Below are positions 1 to 5,676 of a DNA stretch of 5,676 bases, one piece after another. The notes under the pieces are model-generated. The model was not told the DNA's origin. It made no database searches and saw only the letters and a program-made list of their open reading frames with translations. The stretch is from assembly GCA_021812735.1 (NCBI GenBank), contig JAKAMV010000673.1, forward strand, positions 1 to 5,676, in the 5' to 3' direction. The DNA comes from Chloroflexota bacterium (lineage in GTDB: Bacteria; Chloroflexota; Limnocylindria; Limnocylindrales; CSP1-4). How positions within the stretch are numbered: the first letter of the stretch is position 1; the number at the start of each line of letters is the position of its first letter. The position numbers and the translations under genes are program-made.

Positions 1-416
1 CCTTCCACCCGGACGAGATCGGCGCGCGGGTCCGCGCCGTCCTGCGGCGCACATCGGCCGGGCCTGCGCGCATCGTCCAGTGCGCTGACATCACGATCGA
101 CCTGGGGCGCCGGATGGTGACGCGGGTGGGCCGGCGTGTCGCGCTGACGCGCACCGAATGGCTGCTGCTGCAGGAGCTCGCCGCACACGCCGACCGCGTC
201 GTCCTCCACACGCAGCTGCTCACGGCGGTGTGGGGTCCGGAGTACCGCGGCGAGTTCAACTACCTGCGGATCTGGGTCAGCCGGCTCCGCCGCAAACTCG
301 GGGTCCCGGTCGGGGCGAGCGGGCCCATCAGGACATTCCAGGGCATCGGCTACCTGCTCGATACACGCTGGACGCCAGCAGCGGAGACGACACCCGCTCA
401 AGGGAGAGCGCCATAA
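1..416 (+). CDS. OmpR/PhoB-type response regulator, KdpE-like, 3' part only
   Basis: The last 137 residues of a two-component response regulator, open at the left edge and read from base 3. The first visible residues, FHPDEIGARVRAVLRR, are the usual end of a receiver domain and its linker. After a short beta segment comes a winged-helix DNA-binding domain: the TRTEWLLLQEL helix, the LLTAVWGPEY turn, the recognition helix NYLRIWVSRLRRKL, and the closing wing hairpin IRTFQGIGYLL. The VWGPEY...NYLRI pattern resembles KdpE, but that resemblance does not establish control of potassium transport, and no histidine kinase or kdp gene is visible. The receiver core with its phosphorylated Asp lies outside the window. 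A Pro/Thr-rich tail of about 18 residues follows the wing. An internal ATG at 114 would split the DNA-binding domain and is not a credible start. The gene converges on the glycosyltransferase 27 bp downstream. Confidence 0.93.
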   Translation, partial: FHPDEIGARVRAVLRRTSAGPARIVQCADITIDLGRRMVTRVGRRVALTRTEWLLLQELAAHADRVVLHTQLLTAVWGPEYRGEFNYLRIWVSRLRRKLGVPVGASGPIRTFQGIGYLLDTRWTPAAETTPAQGRAP

Positions 417-426
417 GGCCGCTCGG

Positions 427-442
427 CGGCGCGTACGCGCCG
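427..442. repeat. Perfect 16-bp palindrome in the convergent gap
   Basis: CGGCGCGTACGCGCCG is self-complementary over all 16 bases, centred between 434 and 435. It fills most of the 27-bp space between the stop of the response regulator (414-416) and the stop of the glycosyltransferase (444-446). As RNA it could fold from either strand into a stem of about 6 bp with a 4-base loop. No T-run follows on either side, so it is not a standard intrinsic terminator. It may still act as a two-way transcription block, or it may be a protein-binding site. The symmetry is seen directly; the role is inferred. Confidence 0.5.
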
Positions 443-443
443 A

Positions 444-1523
444 TCAGCGCTGCGCCTTCCTCCGCTCCCGGGCATCCTCGATCACCCGTCGGTAGACCTG
501 TTCGTACGCGTCGACCATCCTATCGGCCGAGAAGCGCTCGAGCGCGCGGTCCCGGATACGTCGACGGTCCAGGGCAGGGACGCGCTCGATCGCGAGCGAC
601 GCCTCCCGCAGATCGTCGACGAGGAAGCCGTCCACGCCGTCCTCGATGATTTCCGGGAGTGCGCCCGCTCGACGCGCAATGACCGGCGTTCCCGCCGCCA
701 GCGACTCGATGGCCACGAGCCCGAACGGTTCCGGCCACGCGCCGAGCATGAGGGTGGCGAGAGCCCCCGCATAGAGCGCGTCGCGTTCGGGTGGCCCCAC
801 CTCGCCCAGGTACTCGGCCACGCCTTCGTGCACTGCAGGCTCCAGGACCTCACGGTACAGCTGTTCTTCGCTGGCGTAGCGTTTCTTGGCCGCCACACGC
901 AGCTGGATGCCGGTCTCCCGCGCGAGCGCGACCGCCTCGGCGATCCCCTTCTCCTGCGCCACGCGGCCAACCAATGCCAGGTAGCGTCCCGGTCGGTCGC
1001 TGAAGACCATCGACGCCAAGGGCAGTCCGTGGTACACGGTGGCGATCCAATTGGCGTGCGGGAACCAGCGCCGCTGGTTGTCGCTGATCGAAACCAGCGG
1101 GATCTCCGCGAATTCGGCCAGGAGCTGAGGCAGCCCGGGCAGATCGAGCCGACCGTGGAGCGTGGTGACAACCGGGGTCGGGCAGTGGCGGGCCAGCAGA
1201 AACCCGTCGCCTTCCAGGTGCGAGTGGATCACATCGTACCGCTCGCGCTCGCGCCAGACGCGCGCCGCGCTGATTGCGAAGAACGGGTGCACATCGTCCG
1301 GCGGGCCGGTGCGCTCCCACAACGACTGCTCGACGGTCGCGACCAGCTCGCAGGCCACCGTGGAGTCGCCGGGCGCGAAGAGCGTGACGCGGTGGCCGCG
1401 CCCCACGAGCCCCGTCGCGAGCACTTCGATGACGCGTTCCGTCCCCGCGTACGCGCGCGGGGGCACCGGGAGCATCGGCGGCGCCACCAGCGCGATGCGC
1501 AGCGGCTCGGGCGATGCCGGCAT
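444..1523 (-). CDS. Family 4 glycosyltransferase (GT-B fold)
   Basis: A 359-residue retaining glycosyltransferase, normal length for GT4, cytoplasmic with no signal peptide or membrane segment. It transfers a sugar from a nucleotide-sugar donor; donor and acceptor cannot be read from the sequence. N-terminal Rossmann half: strand LRIALVAPP (8-16), the AGTERV loop (26-31), GHRVTLFAPGDS (43-54), YDVIHSH (96-102), and TTLHG (120-124). C-terminal half: LVGRVAQEKG (184-193), the donor-site motif EPFGLVAIE (265-273) with the Glu pair of the EX7E signature, then GTPVIA and PEIIEDGVDGFLV. The frame stays open to 1838, but the ATG at 1523 is chosen. It lies just before the first strand of the fold and has GAGGTG upstream, while the longer version adds 105 low-complexity basic residues and would overlap the divergent gene. 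It is divergent from the debranching-type glucosidase, suggesting joint work on an alpha-glucan or glycoside. Confidence 0.93.
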   Translation of the reverse strand: MPASPEPLRIALVAPPMLPVPPRAYAGTERVIEVLATGLVGRGHRVTLFAPGDSTVACELVATVEQSLWERTGPPDDVHPFFAISAARVWRERERYDVIHSHLEGDGFLLARHCPTPVVTTLHGRLDLPGLPQLLAEFAEIPLVSISDNQRRWFPHANWIATVYHGLPLASMVFSDRPGRYLALVGRVAQEKGIAEAVALARETGIQLRVAAKKRYASEEQLYREVLEPAVHEGVAEYLGEVGPPERDALYAGALATLMLGAWPEPFGLVAIESLAAGTPVIARRAGALPEIIEDGVDGFLVDDLREASLAIERVPALDRRRIRDRALERFSADRMVDAYEQVYRRVIEDARERRKAQR

Positions 1524-1526
1524 CCG

Positions 1527-1532
1527 CACCTC
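1527..1532 (-). promoter_or_regulatory. Ribosome binding site deciding the glycosyltransferase start
   Basis: On the minus strand GAGGTG ends three bases before the ATG at 1523-1521; its GAGG core is five bases away. This supports the short start over the upstream ATG at 1838. Confidence 0.6.
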
Positions 1533-1545
1533 GACTTCTCGTCCC

Positions 1546-1574
1546 AGTCTACTTCGCCGCTTGCTGCGGTGCCA
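1546..1574 (-). promoter_or_regulatory. Possible promoter of the glycosyltransferase
   Basis: On the minus strand TAGACT (1551-1546) fits the -10 pattern TAnnnT. Its first base would lie 28 bases upstream of the ATG, leaving a leader of roughly 16 bases that includes the ribosome binding site. The hexamer 17 bases further up, TGGCAC (1574-1569), is a poor -35 box, matching two of six consensus bases. In GC-rich DNA such matches are weak evidence, so this is a candidate only. Confidence 0.28.
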
Positions 1575-1636
1575 CGCTGGCGTCGGATGGCGTTGGTGAC
1601 ACGCGCCCGGCCGTTGCGCAGTCCTGGCGCGGGCGG

Positions 1637-1690
1637 TTGACACGGCGGACCGTGGGCACGTTCGGCGCCGGCGCTGGTACCTTGCACCAA
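1637..1690 (+). promoter_or_regulatory. Promoter region of the debranching-type glucosidase, probably leaderless
   Basis: TACCTT (1678-1683) fits the -10 pattern TAnnnT and ends six bases before the ATG at 1690. Transcription would then start at or next to the A of the start codon. No Shine-Dalgarno sequence lies in the 20 bases before this ATG, unlike the three other complete genes here, so the two observations agree. A perfect -35 hexamer TTGACA sits at 1637-1642, but it is 35 bases from TACCTT, and nothing like a -10 box lies 16-19 bases after it. The DNA between contains the 10-bp palindrome GCGCCGGCGC (1665-1674), which could be an operator. The elements are seen; their function is inferred. 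Confidence 0.45.
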
Positions 1691-3909
1691 TGCGCACCGA
1701 CCACCCTGTCTTCGACGGCGGCCCGGACGAGGACCTGCTCCAGGCGATCAGGGCCAAGCCTGCGGTCGCACCGATCGCCGACGCCGTTGTCGTGAAGGAC
1801 GGCGAACTCTTCTTCCTCTGTCCCCCGTCCGGCAGCATCCCTCTCTCCGGCGCCCACGGCTTCGGGCTCTTCTACCACGACTGTCGCTACCTGAACGGCT
1901 ACGACCTCCGGCTGTCCGGGCTCTCCGCCACCGCGTTGGCCGCCAATGCCGCCATCGGCTTCGAGGCCGAGATCCAGCTCACCAACCCGGAGTTCGAGGT
2001 CGCCGGCAGCCCCGTGATCCCGCGCGAGACGCTCGGCATCCAATGGACGCGCCTCGTGGACGGCGTGGGCCTCGCCCTGCACGACCGCATCACGATCCAC
2101 AACTTCGGCCTGGACCCAGCCGCCTTCTCGATCTCGCTCGCGTTTCGGGCAGACTTCGAGGACATCTTCCAGGTACGCGGCCTGCACACCGCGCGGCCCG
2201 GCCACCTCCACAGGGCCGGCTGGCACGGCAAGGTCCTCGGCTTCACGTACGAGGGTGCCGATGGGCTGTGGCGGGCGCTTGGTGTGCACCTCACTCCCAC
2301 CCCCACCGTGCGGCGGCGCCTCGGCGCCCGATACGCGTTGTCGCTCGGCGCGCGCGAACGGGTCACGATCGATCTGTCGCTGGCGCTGGCCGAGACCGCG
2401 ACGGAAGACCAGGCCGCCGCCGGGATCGCGGTGCGGCCGGATCGCCAACGCGTCAGCCACCTGCAGCGCCGCTCAGCCCGTCAATGGACGGCCGGACAGA
2501 CGCAGCTCCGCAGCGATAGCCCGTTGCTGAACAACGTGGTCGAGCGCTCGTTGCGCGACCTGCGCATGCTCCGCAGTGGTGCCGCGGGTCGCGAGTACTT
2601 CAGCGCCGGGCTTCCCTGGTATGCGGCCCTGTTCGGACGGGACAGCGCCATCACCGCGATCGAGACCCTCGCGTTCGACCCAGCGATCGCGGCCGAGACG
2701 TTGCGCCTGCTGGCGGCACGACAGGGACAGGTGACCGACGCATTCCGTGAGGAAGAGCCCGGCAAGATCCTGCACGAGATGCGCGTGGGCGAGCTCGCCC
2801 ACCTCGGGCTCGTCCCGCATGCCCCGTACTTCGGCACGGTGGACGCGACTCCCCTCTTCCTCCTGCTCCTCGGACACCACGCCGCGTGGACCGGCGACCT
2901 AGCGCTGTTTCGCGAACTGCGCGAGCCCGTCGACCTGGCCCTGCGCTGGCTGGACCGCTGGGCGGACCGCTCGGGTCGAGGCTGGGTGGAGTATGGACGG
3001 CCGACCGGGCACGGCCTGACCAACGAGGGCTGGAAGGACTCCCCCGACTGCATCATGCACGAGGACGGCACGCTGGCGAACCCGCCGATTGCCCTCGTCG
3101 AGGTGCAGGCGTACGCCTGGCAGGCGAAGATCCTGATGGCCGACCTGTTCCGCCGCGACCACGACGCGGCGCGTGCGGATGCGCTGCGACGGGAGGCCGA
3201 CGACCTGCGCGAGCGCTTCGAGCGCGCCTTCTGGATGGACGACCGGGGATGCTATGCCCTGGCGCTCGAGGGGGGCGAACGAGCGTGCCGCGTGATCGCC
3301 TCGAATGCCGGGCACGCACTCTGGACGGGGATCGCCACGCCCGACCATGCCGCGGCCACCACCCGGCGGCTGATGGCGCGCGACATGTTCTCGGGCTGGG
3401 GCATCCGTACGCTCTCAGCGCACGAACGTCGGTACAACCCGATCGGCTATCACTTGGGGACGGTCTGGCCCCACGACAACGCCATGATCGGGATGGGCTT
3501 TCGCCGCTACGGCTTCGACGAGCCGGCAGCGCAGGTCCTGACGTCGCTGATCGAAGCGGCCGATCACTTCCCGCACCACCGCCTGCCCGAGCTGTTCGCC
3601 GGTTTCGCGCGGGCCGACGGCGACGCGCCGGTCTCGTACCCGGTCGCCTGCCATCCCCAGGCGTGGTCGGCGGCCAGCGTCCCATACCTCGTCGCAGGTC
3701 TGCTCGGGCTCGAACCCGACGGCTTCGGCCATCGACTCCGCGTGATCCGTCCGGTGCTGCCCGCCTTCGTCCACGAGCTCGAGATGCGCGGACTCACGGT
3801 CGCCAACGCCCAGGCCGACCTGCGCTTCGAGCGTCCGGGATCGGCAGCGGCGGTCCGCGTCCGGGTCCTCGACGTCCGCGGCGACCTCGACGTGTCGATC
3901 GAAGCCTGA
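1690..3909 (+). CDS. Glycogen-debranching-type amylo-alpha-1,6-glucosidase
   Basis: A 739-residue cytoplasmic protein with the layout of bacterial 'amylo-alpha-1,6-glucosidase / glycogen debranching N-terminal domain' proteins. Residues about 30-250 form the beta-rich N domain, with GELFFLCPPSG and the hallmark GLFYHDCRYLNGYDLRL (59-75). From about 275 to 690 runs an (alpha/alpha)6 barrel with LPWYAALFGRDSAITA (308-323), GKILHEMRVGEL, PYFGTVDATPLF (379-390), NEGWKDS (445-451), NPIGYHLGTVWPHDNA (583-598), ELFAGF (634-639) and CHPQAWSA (654-661). D318 or D450 and E634 are the likeliest acid/base residues by analogy with related barrels; I could not align them. It presumably removes glucose from alpha-1,6 branch stubs or a small alpha-glucoside. 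The GH13-like 4-alpha-glucanotransferase half of eukaryotic debranching enzymes is absent, so true bifunctional debranching is unlikely. The start at 1690 leaves about 30 residues before the conserved domain; no ribosome binding site precedes it. Confidence 0.92.
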   Translation: MRTDHPVFDGGPDEDLLQAIRAKPAVAPIADAVVVKDGELFFLCPPSGSIPLSGAHGFGLFYHDCRYLNGYDLRLSGLSATALAANAAIGFEAEIQLTNPEFEVAGSPVIPRETLGIQWTRLVDGVGLALHDRITIHNFGLDPAAFSISLAFRADFEDIFQVRGLHTARPGHLHRAGWHGKVLGFTYEGADGLWRALGVHLTPTPTVRRRLGARYALSLGARERVTIDLSLALAETATEDQAAAGIAVRPDRQRVSHLQRRSARQWTAGQTQLRSDSPLLNNVVERSLRDLRMLRSGAAGREYFSAGLPWYAALFGRDSAITAIETLAFDPAIAAETLRLLAARQGQVTDAFREEEPGKILHEMRVGELAHLGLVPHAPYFGTVDATPLFLLLLGHHAAWTGDLALFRELREPVDLALRWLDRWADRSGRGWVEYGRPTGHGLTNEGWKDSPDCIMHEDGTLANPPIALVEVQAYAWQAKILMADLFRRDHDAARADALRREADDLRERFERAFWMDDRGCYALALEGGERACRVIASNAGHALWTGIATPDHAAATTRRLMARDMFSGWGIRTLSAHERRYNPIGYHLGTVWPHDNAMIGMGFRRYGFDEPAAQVLTSLIEAADHFPHHRLPELFAGFARADGDAPVSYPVACHPQAWSAASVPYLVAGLLGLEPDGFGHRLRVIRPVLPAFVHELEMRGLTVANAQADLRFERPGSAAAVRVRVLDVRGDLDVSIEA

Positions 3910-3913
3910 ACGG

Positions 3914-3937
3914 CGTCCCGGTCGAATCGGGACGTTT
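3914..3937 (+). terminator. Hairpin after the glucosidase, weak terminator candidate
   Basis: CGTCCCG (3914-3920) and CGGGACG (3928-3934) form a perfect 7-bp stem around GTCGAAT. A T-A and a G-T pair inside that loop could stretch the stem to 9 bp with a 3-base loop. It starts four bases after the stop codon and is followed by TTT only. The short T-run makes it a weak intrinsic terminator; it may instead protect the 3' end of the message or reduce read-through into the next gene. Confidence 0.5.
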
Positions 3938-4019
3938 GCCCCTGTCCGACGCCTGCCACCCGGCGCAAGCATCCACCGCGTCGAACGCTCCGCGGGGCCG
4001 TCCCACCACACGGGGCACA

Positions 4020-4026
4020 GAAGGAG
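4020..4026 (+). promoter_or_regulatory. Strong ribosome binding site of the small receiver-like gene
   Basis: GAAGGAG lies six bases before the ATG at 4033, an almost ideal Shine-Dalgarno match and distance. It fixes the start and argues that this short frame is translated. No clear promoter was seen in the rest of the 123-bp gap, so the gene may depend on read-through from the glucosidase. Confidence 0.75.
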
Positions 4027-4032
4027 CTGACG

Positions 4033-4428
4033 ATGACCCGCGTCCTCGTGGTGCATCACGACATCGACATGGCCGACCAGGAGGCCGAGACGCTGCGGCT
4101 GGCCGGATACGAGGTAGATCAGTGCGCAGGTCCGGCGATGAACCGCTGCCCGGTCCTGCGCGGCGAACCGTGCGCCGCCGCCGAGCGTGCGGACGTGCTG
4201 CTCTACGACGTGTGGTCCACGGGCGAGAGCGACGGCGGGCGCCGGCTGATCCGCAACCTGCGTGAGCTGTACCCGGACATCCCGGTCGTGCTGACCGCGC
4301 CGGGGCTCGAGCTCGACTGGGTCGAGGAAGAGGGGCCGCACGGCGTCACGCCGATGACCGGTATGCCCGACCGCGCGCACCTGCAGGCGGCGATCGAGGA
4401 GGCGCTGGCCAAGCGCGTGCGCGCCTGA
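4033..4428 (+). CDS. Stand-alone atypical receiver-like (CheY-like) protein
   Basis: A 131-residue protein that reads as a single receiver-like alpha/beta domain without an output domain. Strand 1 is RVLVVHHD (3-10), followed by a helix and AGYEV (24-28). ADVLLYDV (53-60) places D59 at the phosphorylation position, and DIPVVLTAPG (82-91) gives the conserved Thr as T88. Comparison with CheY shows losses: the Asp pair on strand 1 (CheY D12/D13) is H8-H9, and no Lys is found where CheY K109 is expected (around G110-M111-P112). Classical magnesium-dependent phosphotransfer is therefore doubtful, though D10 and D12 are close. Between strands 2 and 3 lies an unusual stretch with C31, C39 and C47, each separated by seven residues. 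Whether these bind metal, respond to redox or are structural is unknown. I recognise the fold pattern but no named family. It follows the glucosidase by 123 bp and converges on the aminotransferase. Confidence 0.82.
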   Translation: MTRVLVVHHDIDMADQEAETLRLAGYEVDQCAGPAMNRCPVLRGEPCAAAERADVLLYDVWSTGESDGGRRLIRNLRELYPDIPVVLTAPGLELDWVEEEGPHGVTPMTGMPDRAHLQAAIEEALAKRVRA

Positions 4429-4486
4429 CGCGGTGGCGCAACGCTGCGTGCCGACGCACGGTCTCCGGGGTGCGCGCGCCCTTCGG

Positions 4487-5662
4487 CTACGCCGGCACCG
4501 CGAGCTTCGCGACGAAGTCCCGCATCCGCGCCAGCGCCTTCGCGATGTTCGCCTGGGAGGTCGCGTAACTCAAGCGGATGTGGTGCGTCCCCACCGCGCC
4601 GAACGCAGTCCCCGCGAGGACCGAGACCCCCGCCTCGGTGAGGAGCCGGTCCGCGAACGCGGCCCCCGTGAGCCCCGTGCCCGAGACGTCGGGAAAGACG
4701 TAGAAGGCGCCCTGCGGTTCGAGGCAGCGGATCCCCGGGATCGCGTTCAGGCCGGCCACCAGCAGGTCGCGCCGGGCGCGGAACTCCGCCACCATCGCCT
4801 CGACCGGCTCCTGCGGTCCTTGGAGCGCCGCCAGGGCGCCGTATTGGGGGAAGGTCGGCGCACAGCTGATCGAGTTGATGATGAGCCGCCCGAAGGCGAA
4901 GGCGAGCGGCTCGGGCACGATCGCGTAGCCCAGGCGCCAGCCGGTCATGGCGTAGGTCTTCGAGAAGCCATCGAGCACGACCGTGCGGCTCGCCATCCCG
5001 GGCAGGCTCGCGATCGAGAGGTGCTCGCCCTCGTAGAGGATCCGCCCGTAGATCTCGTCGGCGAGGACGACGAGATCGTGCGCCTGCGCGAGCGCGGCGA
5101 TCGCCTCGAGGTCGGCACGCGTCAGCACCCCGCCCGTCGGGTTGGCCGGTGAGTTGAGCACCAGCATCGTCGTGCGCGGGCTGATGCGCGCGGCGAGCGC
5201 GTCGGGGTCGAGCCGGAAGCCCTGCGCCTGGCGCAGCGGGAGCGGCACCGGGGTGCCGCCCATGAAGCGCACCAGCGACTCGTAGATCGGGTACCCGGGG
5301 TCGGGCACGATCACCTCGTCGCCTGCTTCGACGAGCGCCTCGATCGCGTAGAGCATGACGCCCTTGCCGCCCACCGTGACGAAGACCTGCTCGGGCGTCA
5401 CCGGGAAGCCCTTGCGGCGCGTCGCATCCGCGGCGATCGCGGCGCGCAGCTCGGGGATCCCAGCGTACGGGGCGTAGTGGGTGCGGCCCTCGTCGAGCGC
5501 GCGCTGGGCCGCCGCGCGGATGTGGGCCGGCGTGTCGAAGTCGGGCTCGCCGATCTCGAGGTGCACCACGTCGACGCCGCTCGCCTCCAGGGCGCGGGCC
5601 CGCGCCGCCGCCTCGAACGCGGTCTCCGTGCCGATGCGCTCCATCCGACTCGCGAGTCGCAT
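4487..5662 (-). CDS. Class I/II pyridoxal-phosphate aminotransferase, aspartate-aminotransferase-like
   Basis: A complete 391-residue fold-type I aminotransferase, the usual length for the family. It moves an amino group between an amino acid and a 2-oxoacid in the cytoplasm. All key positions of the aspartate aminotransferase family can be placed: LEIGEPDFDTP (35-45), HYAPYAGIPELR (62-73), NSPANPTGG (170-178) with N174, ADEIY (201-205) with D202 and Y205 against the cofactor ring, the lysine K235 in GFSKTYAMTGWRLGY, and R363 in HIRLSY for the substrate carboxylate. The overall wording matches the AspAT Ib-like / prephenate-aminotransferase branch; substrate choice (Asp, aromatic, Ala or prephenate) cannot be decided here. 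The ATG at 5662 is preferred over Met7 because TGGAGG lies eight bases upstream. It converges on the receiver-like gene with 58 bp between stops, and nothing links it functionally to the sugar genes. Confidence 0.95.
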   Translation of the reverse strand: MRLASRMERIGTETAFEAAARARALEASGVDVVHLEIGEPDFDTPAHIRAAAQRALDEGRTHYAPYAGIPELRAAIAADATRRKGFPVTPEQVFVTVGGKGVMLYAIEALVEAGDEVIVPDPGYPIYESLVRFMGGTPVPLPLRQAQGFRLDPDALAARISPRTTMLVLNSPANPTGGVLTRADLEAIAALAQAHDLVVLADEIYGRILYEGEHLSIASLPGMASRTVVLDGFSKTYAMTGWRLGYAIVPEPLAFAFGRLIINSISCAPTFPQYGALAALQGPQEPVEAMVAEFRARRDLLVAGLNAIPGIRCLEPQGAFYVFPDVSGTGLTGAAFADRLLTEAGVSVLAGTAFGAVGTHHIRLSYATSQANIAKALARMRDFVAKLAVPA

Positions 5663-5670
5663 CTTTGCCG

Positions 5671-5676
5671 CCTCCA
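5671..5676 (-). promoter_or_regulatory. Ribosome binding site of the aminotransferase
   Basis: On the minus strand TGGAGG precedes the ATG at 5662 with eight bases between. It touches the right edge of the window, so the promoter lies outside. It selects the first Met over Met7 (5644). Confidence 0.75.

Noticed and set aside
1559..1574. TGGCAC on the minus strand as a sigma-54 -24 element
   Set aside because: The required TTGC element at the right distance is missing; CAAGC is found there instead.
1524..1838. N-terminal extension of the glycosyltransferase to an ATG at 1838
   Set aside because: The added 105 residues are low-complexity and Arg/Ser-rich, lie before the natural first strand of the fold, and would overlap the start of the divergent glucosidase by 149 bases. 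The ATG at 1523 has its own ribosome binding site.
1549..2460. 303-codon open frame antisense to the glucosidase
   Set aside because: It mirrors the codon pattern of the real gene on the other strand, shows no recognisable domain and is a common by-product of GC-rich coding DNA.
2886..4265. 459-codon plus-strand frame crossing the end of the glucosidase and the receiver-like gene
   Set aside because: Arg/Pro/Ala-rich frame-shifted reading of two genes that have clear conserved motifs in their own frames.
3415..4380. 321-codon minus-strand frame across the same two genes
   Set aside because: No motif or ribosome binding site recognised; it lies antisense to two well-supported genes.
4445..4460. 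Small hairpin between the receiver-like gene and the aminotransferase
   Set aside because: Only 5-bp stems in two competing registers (TGCGT/ACGCA or CGTGC/GCACG) and no T-run on either strand; expected by chance in this composition.
4433..5152. 239-codon plus-strand frame opposite the aminotransferase
   Set aside because: Its Arg/Glu/Asp-rich composition is the antisense image of a fully conserved aminotransferase; no domain recognised.

Overview
The window is a stretch of GC-rich bacterial chromosome (I estimate about 70% G+C), tightly packed with five protein genes, one of them cut by the left edge. No RNA gene, CRISPR array, insertion sequence, integrase or other mobile-element signal was found. 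The style of the proteins points to a free-living high-GC bacterium. The aminotransferase and the glycosyltransferase plus debranching-enzyme pair resemble, from memory, proteins of Chloroflexota (Thermomicrobia/Limnocylindria-type) and deep Actinomycetota. This placement is an impression, not a search result.

Layout: (1) 1-416, plus strand, the C-terminal part of an OmpR/KdpE-like response regulator. (2) 444-1523, minus strand, a GT-B family 4 glycosyltransferase converging on the regulator across a 27-bp gap that holds a perfect 16-bp palindrome. (3) 1524-1689, a 166-bp divergent promoter region. (4) 1690-3909, plus strand, a 739-residue glycogen-debranching-type glucosidase that lacks the transferase half of true debranching enzymes. 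It appears to start as a leaderless message and is followed by a small hairpin. (5) 4033-4428, plus strand, a 131-residue stand-alone CheY-like protein with a degraded acidic pocket and three evenly spaced cysteines, preceded by a strong ribosome binding site. (6) 4487-5662, minus strand, a complete class I PLP aminotransferase that converges on gene 5.

How they may work together: the divergently transcribed glycosyltransferase and glucosidase are plausibly a make/trim pair for an alpha-glucoside or storage glucan, sharing one control region. The small receiver-like protein may be read from the same transcript as the glucosidase, although the hairpin between them could limit this. The aminotransferase has its own upstream signals outside the main cluster and looks like an ordinary amino-acid metabolism gene.

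The most interesting item is the small receiver-like protein: the Asp pair expected to bind magnesium is His-His, the conserved Lys is missing, and the three Cys lie at 8-residue steps. I do not see convincing evidence of a larger undescribed system.
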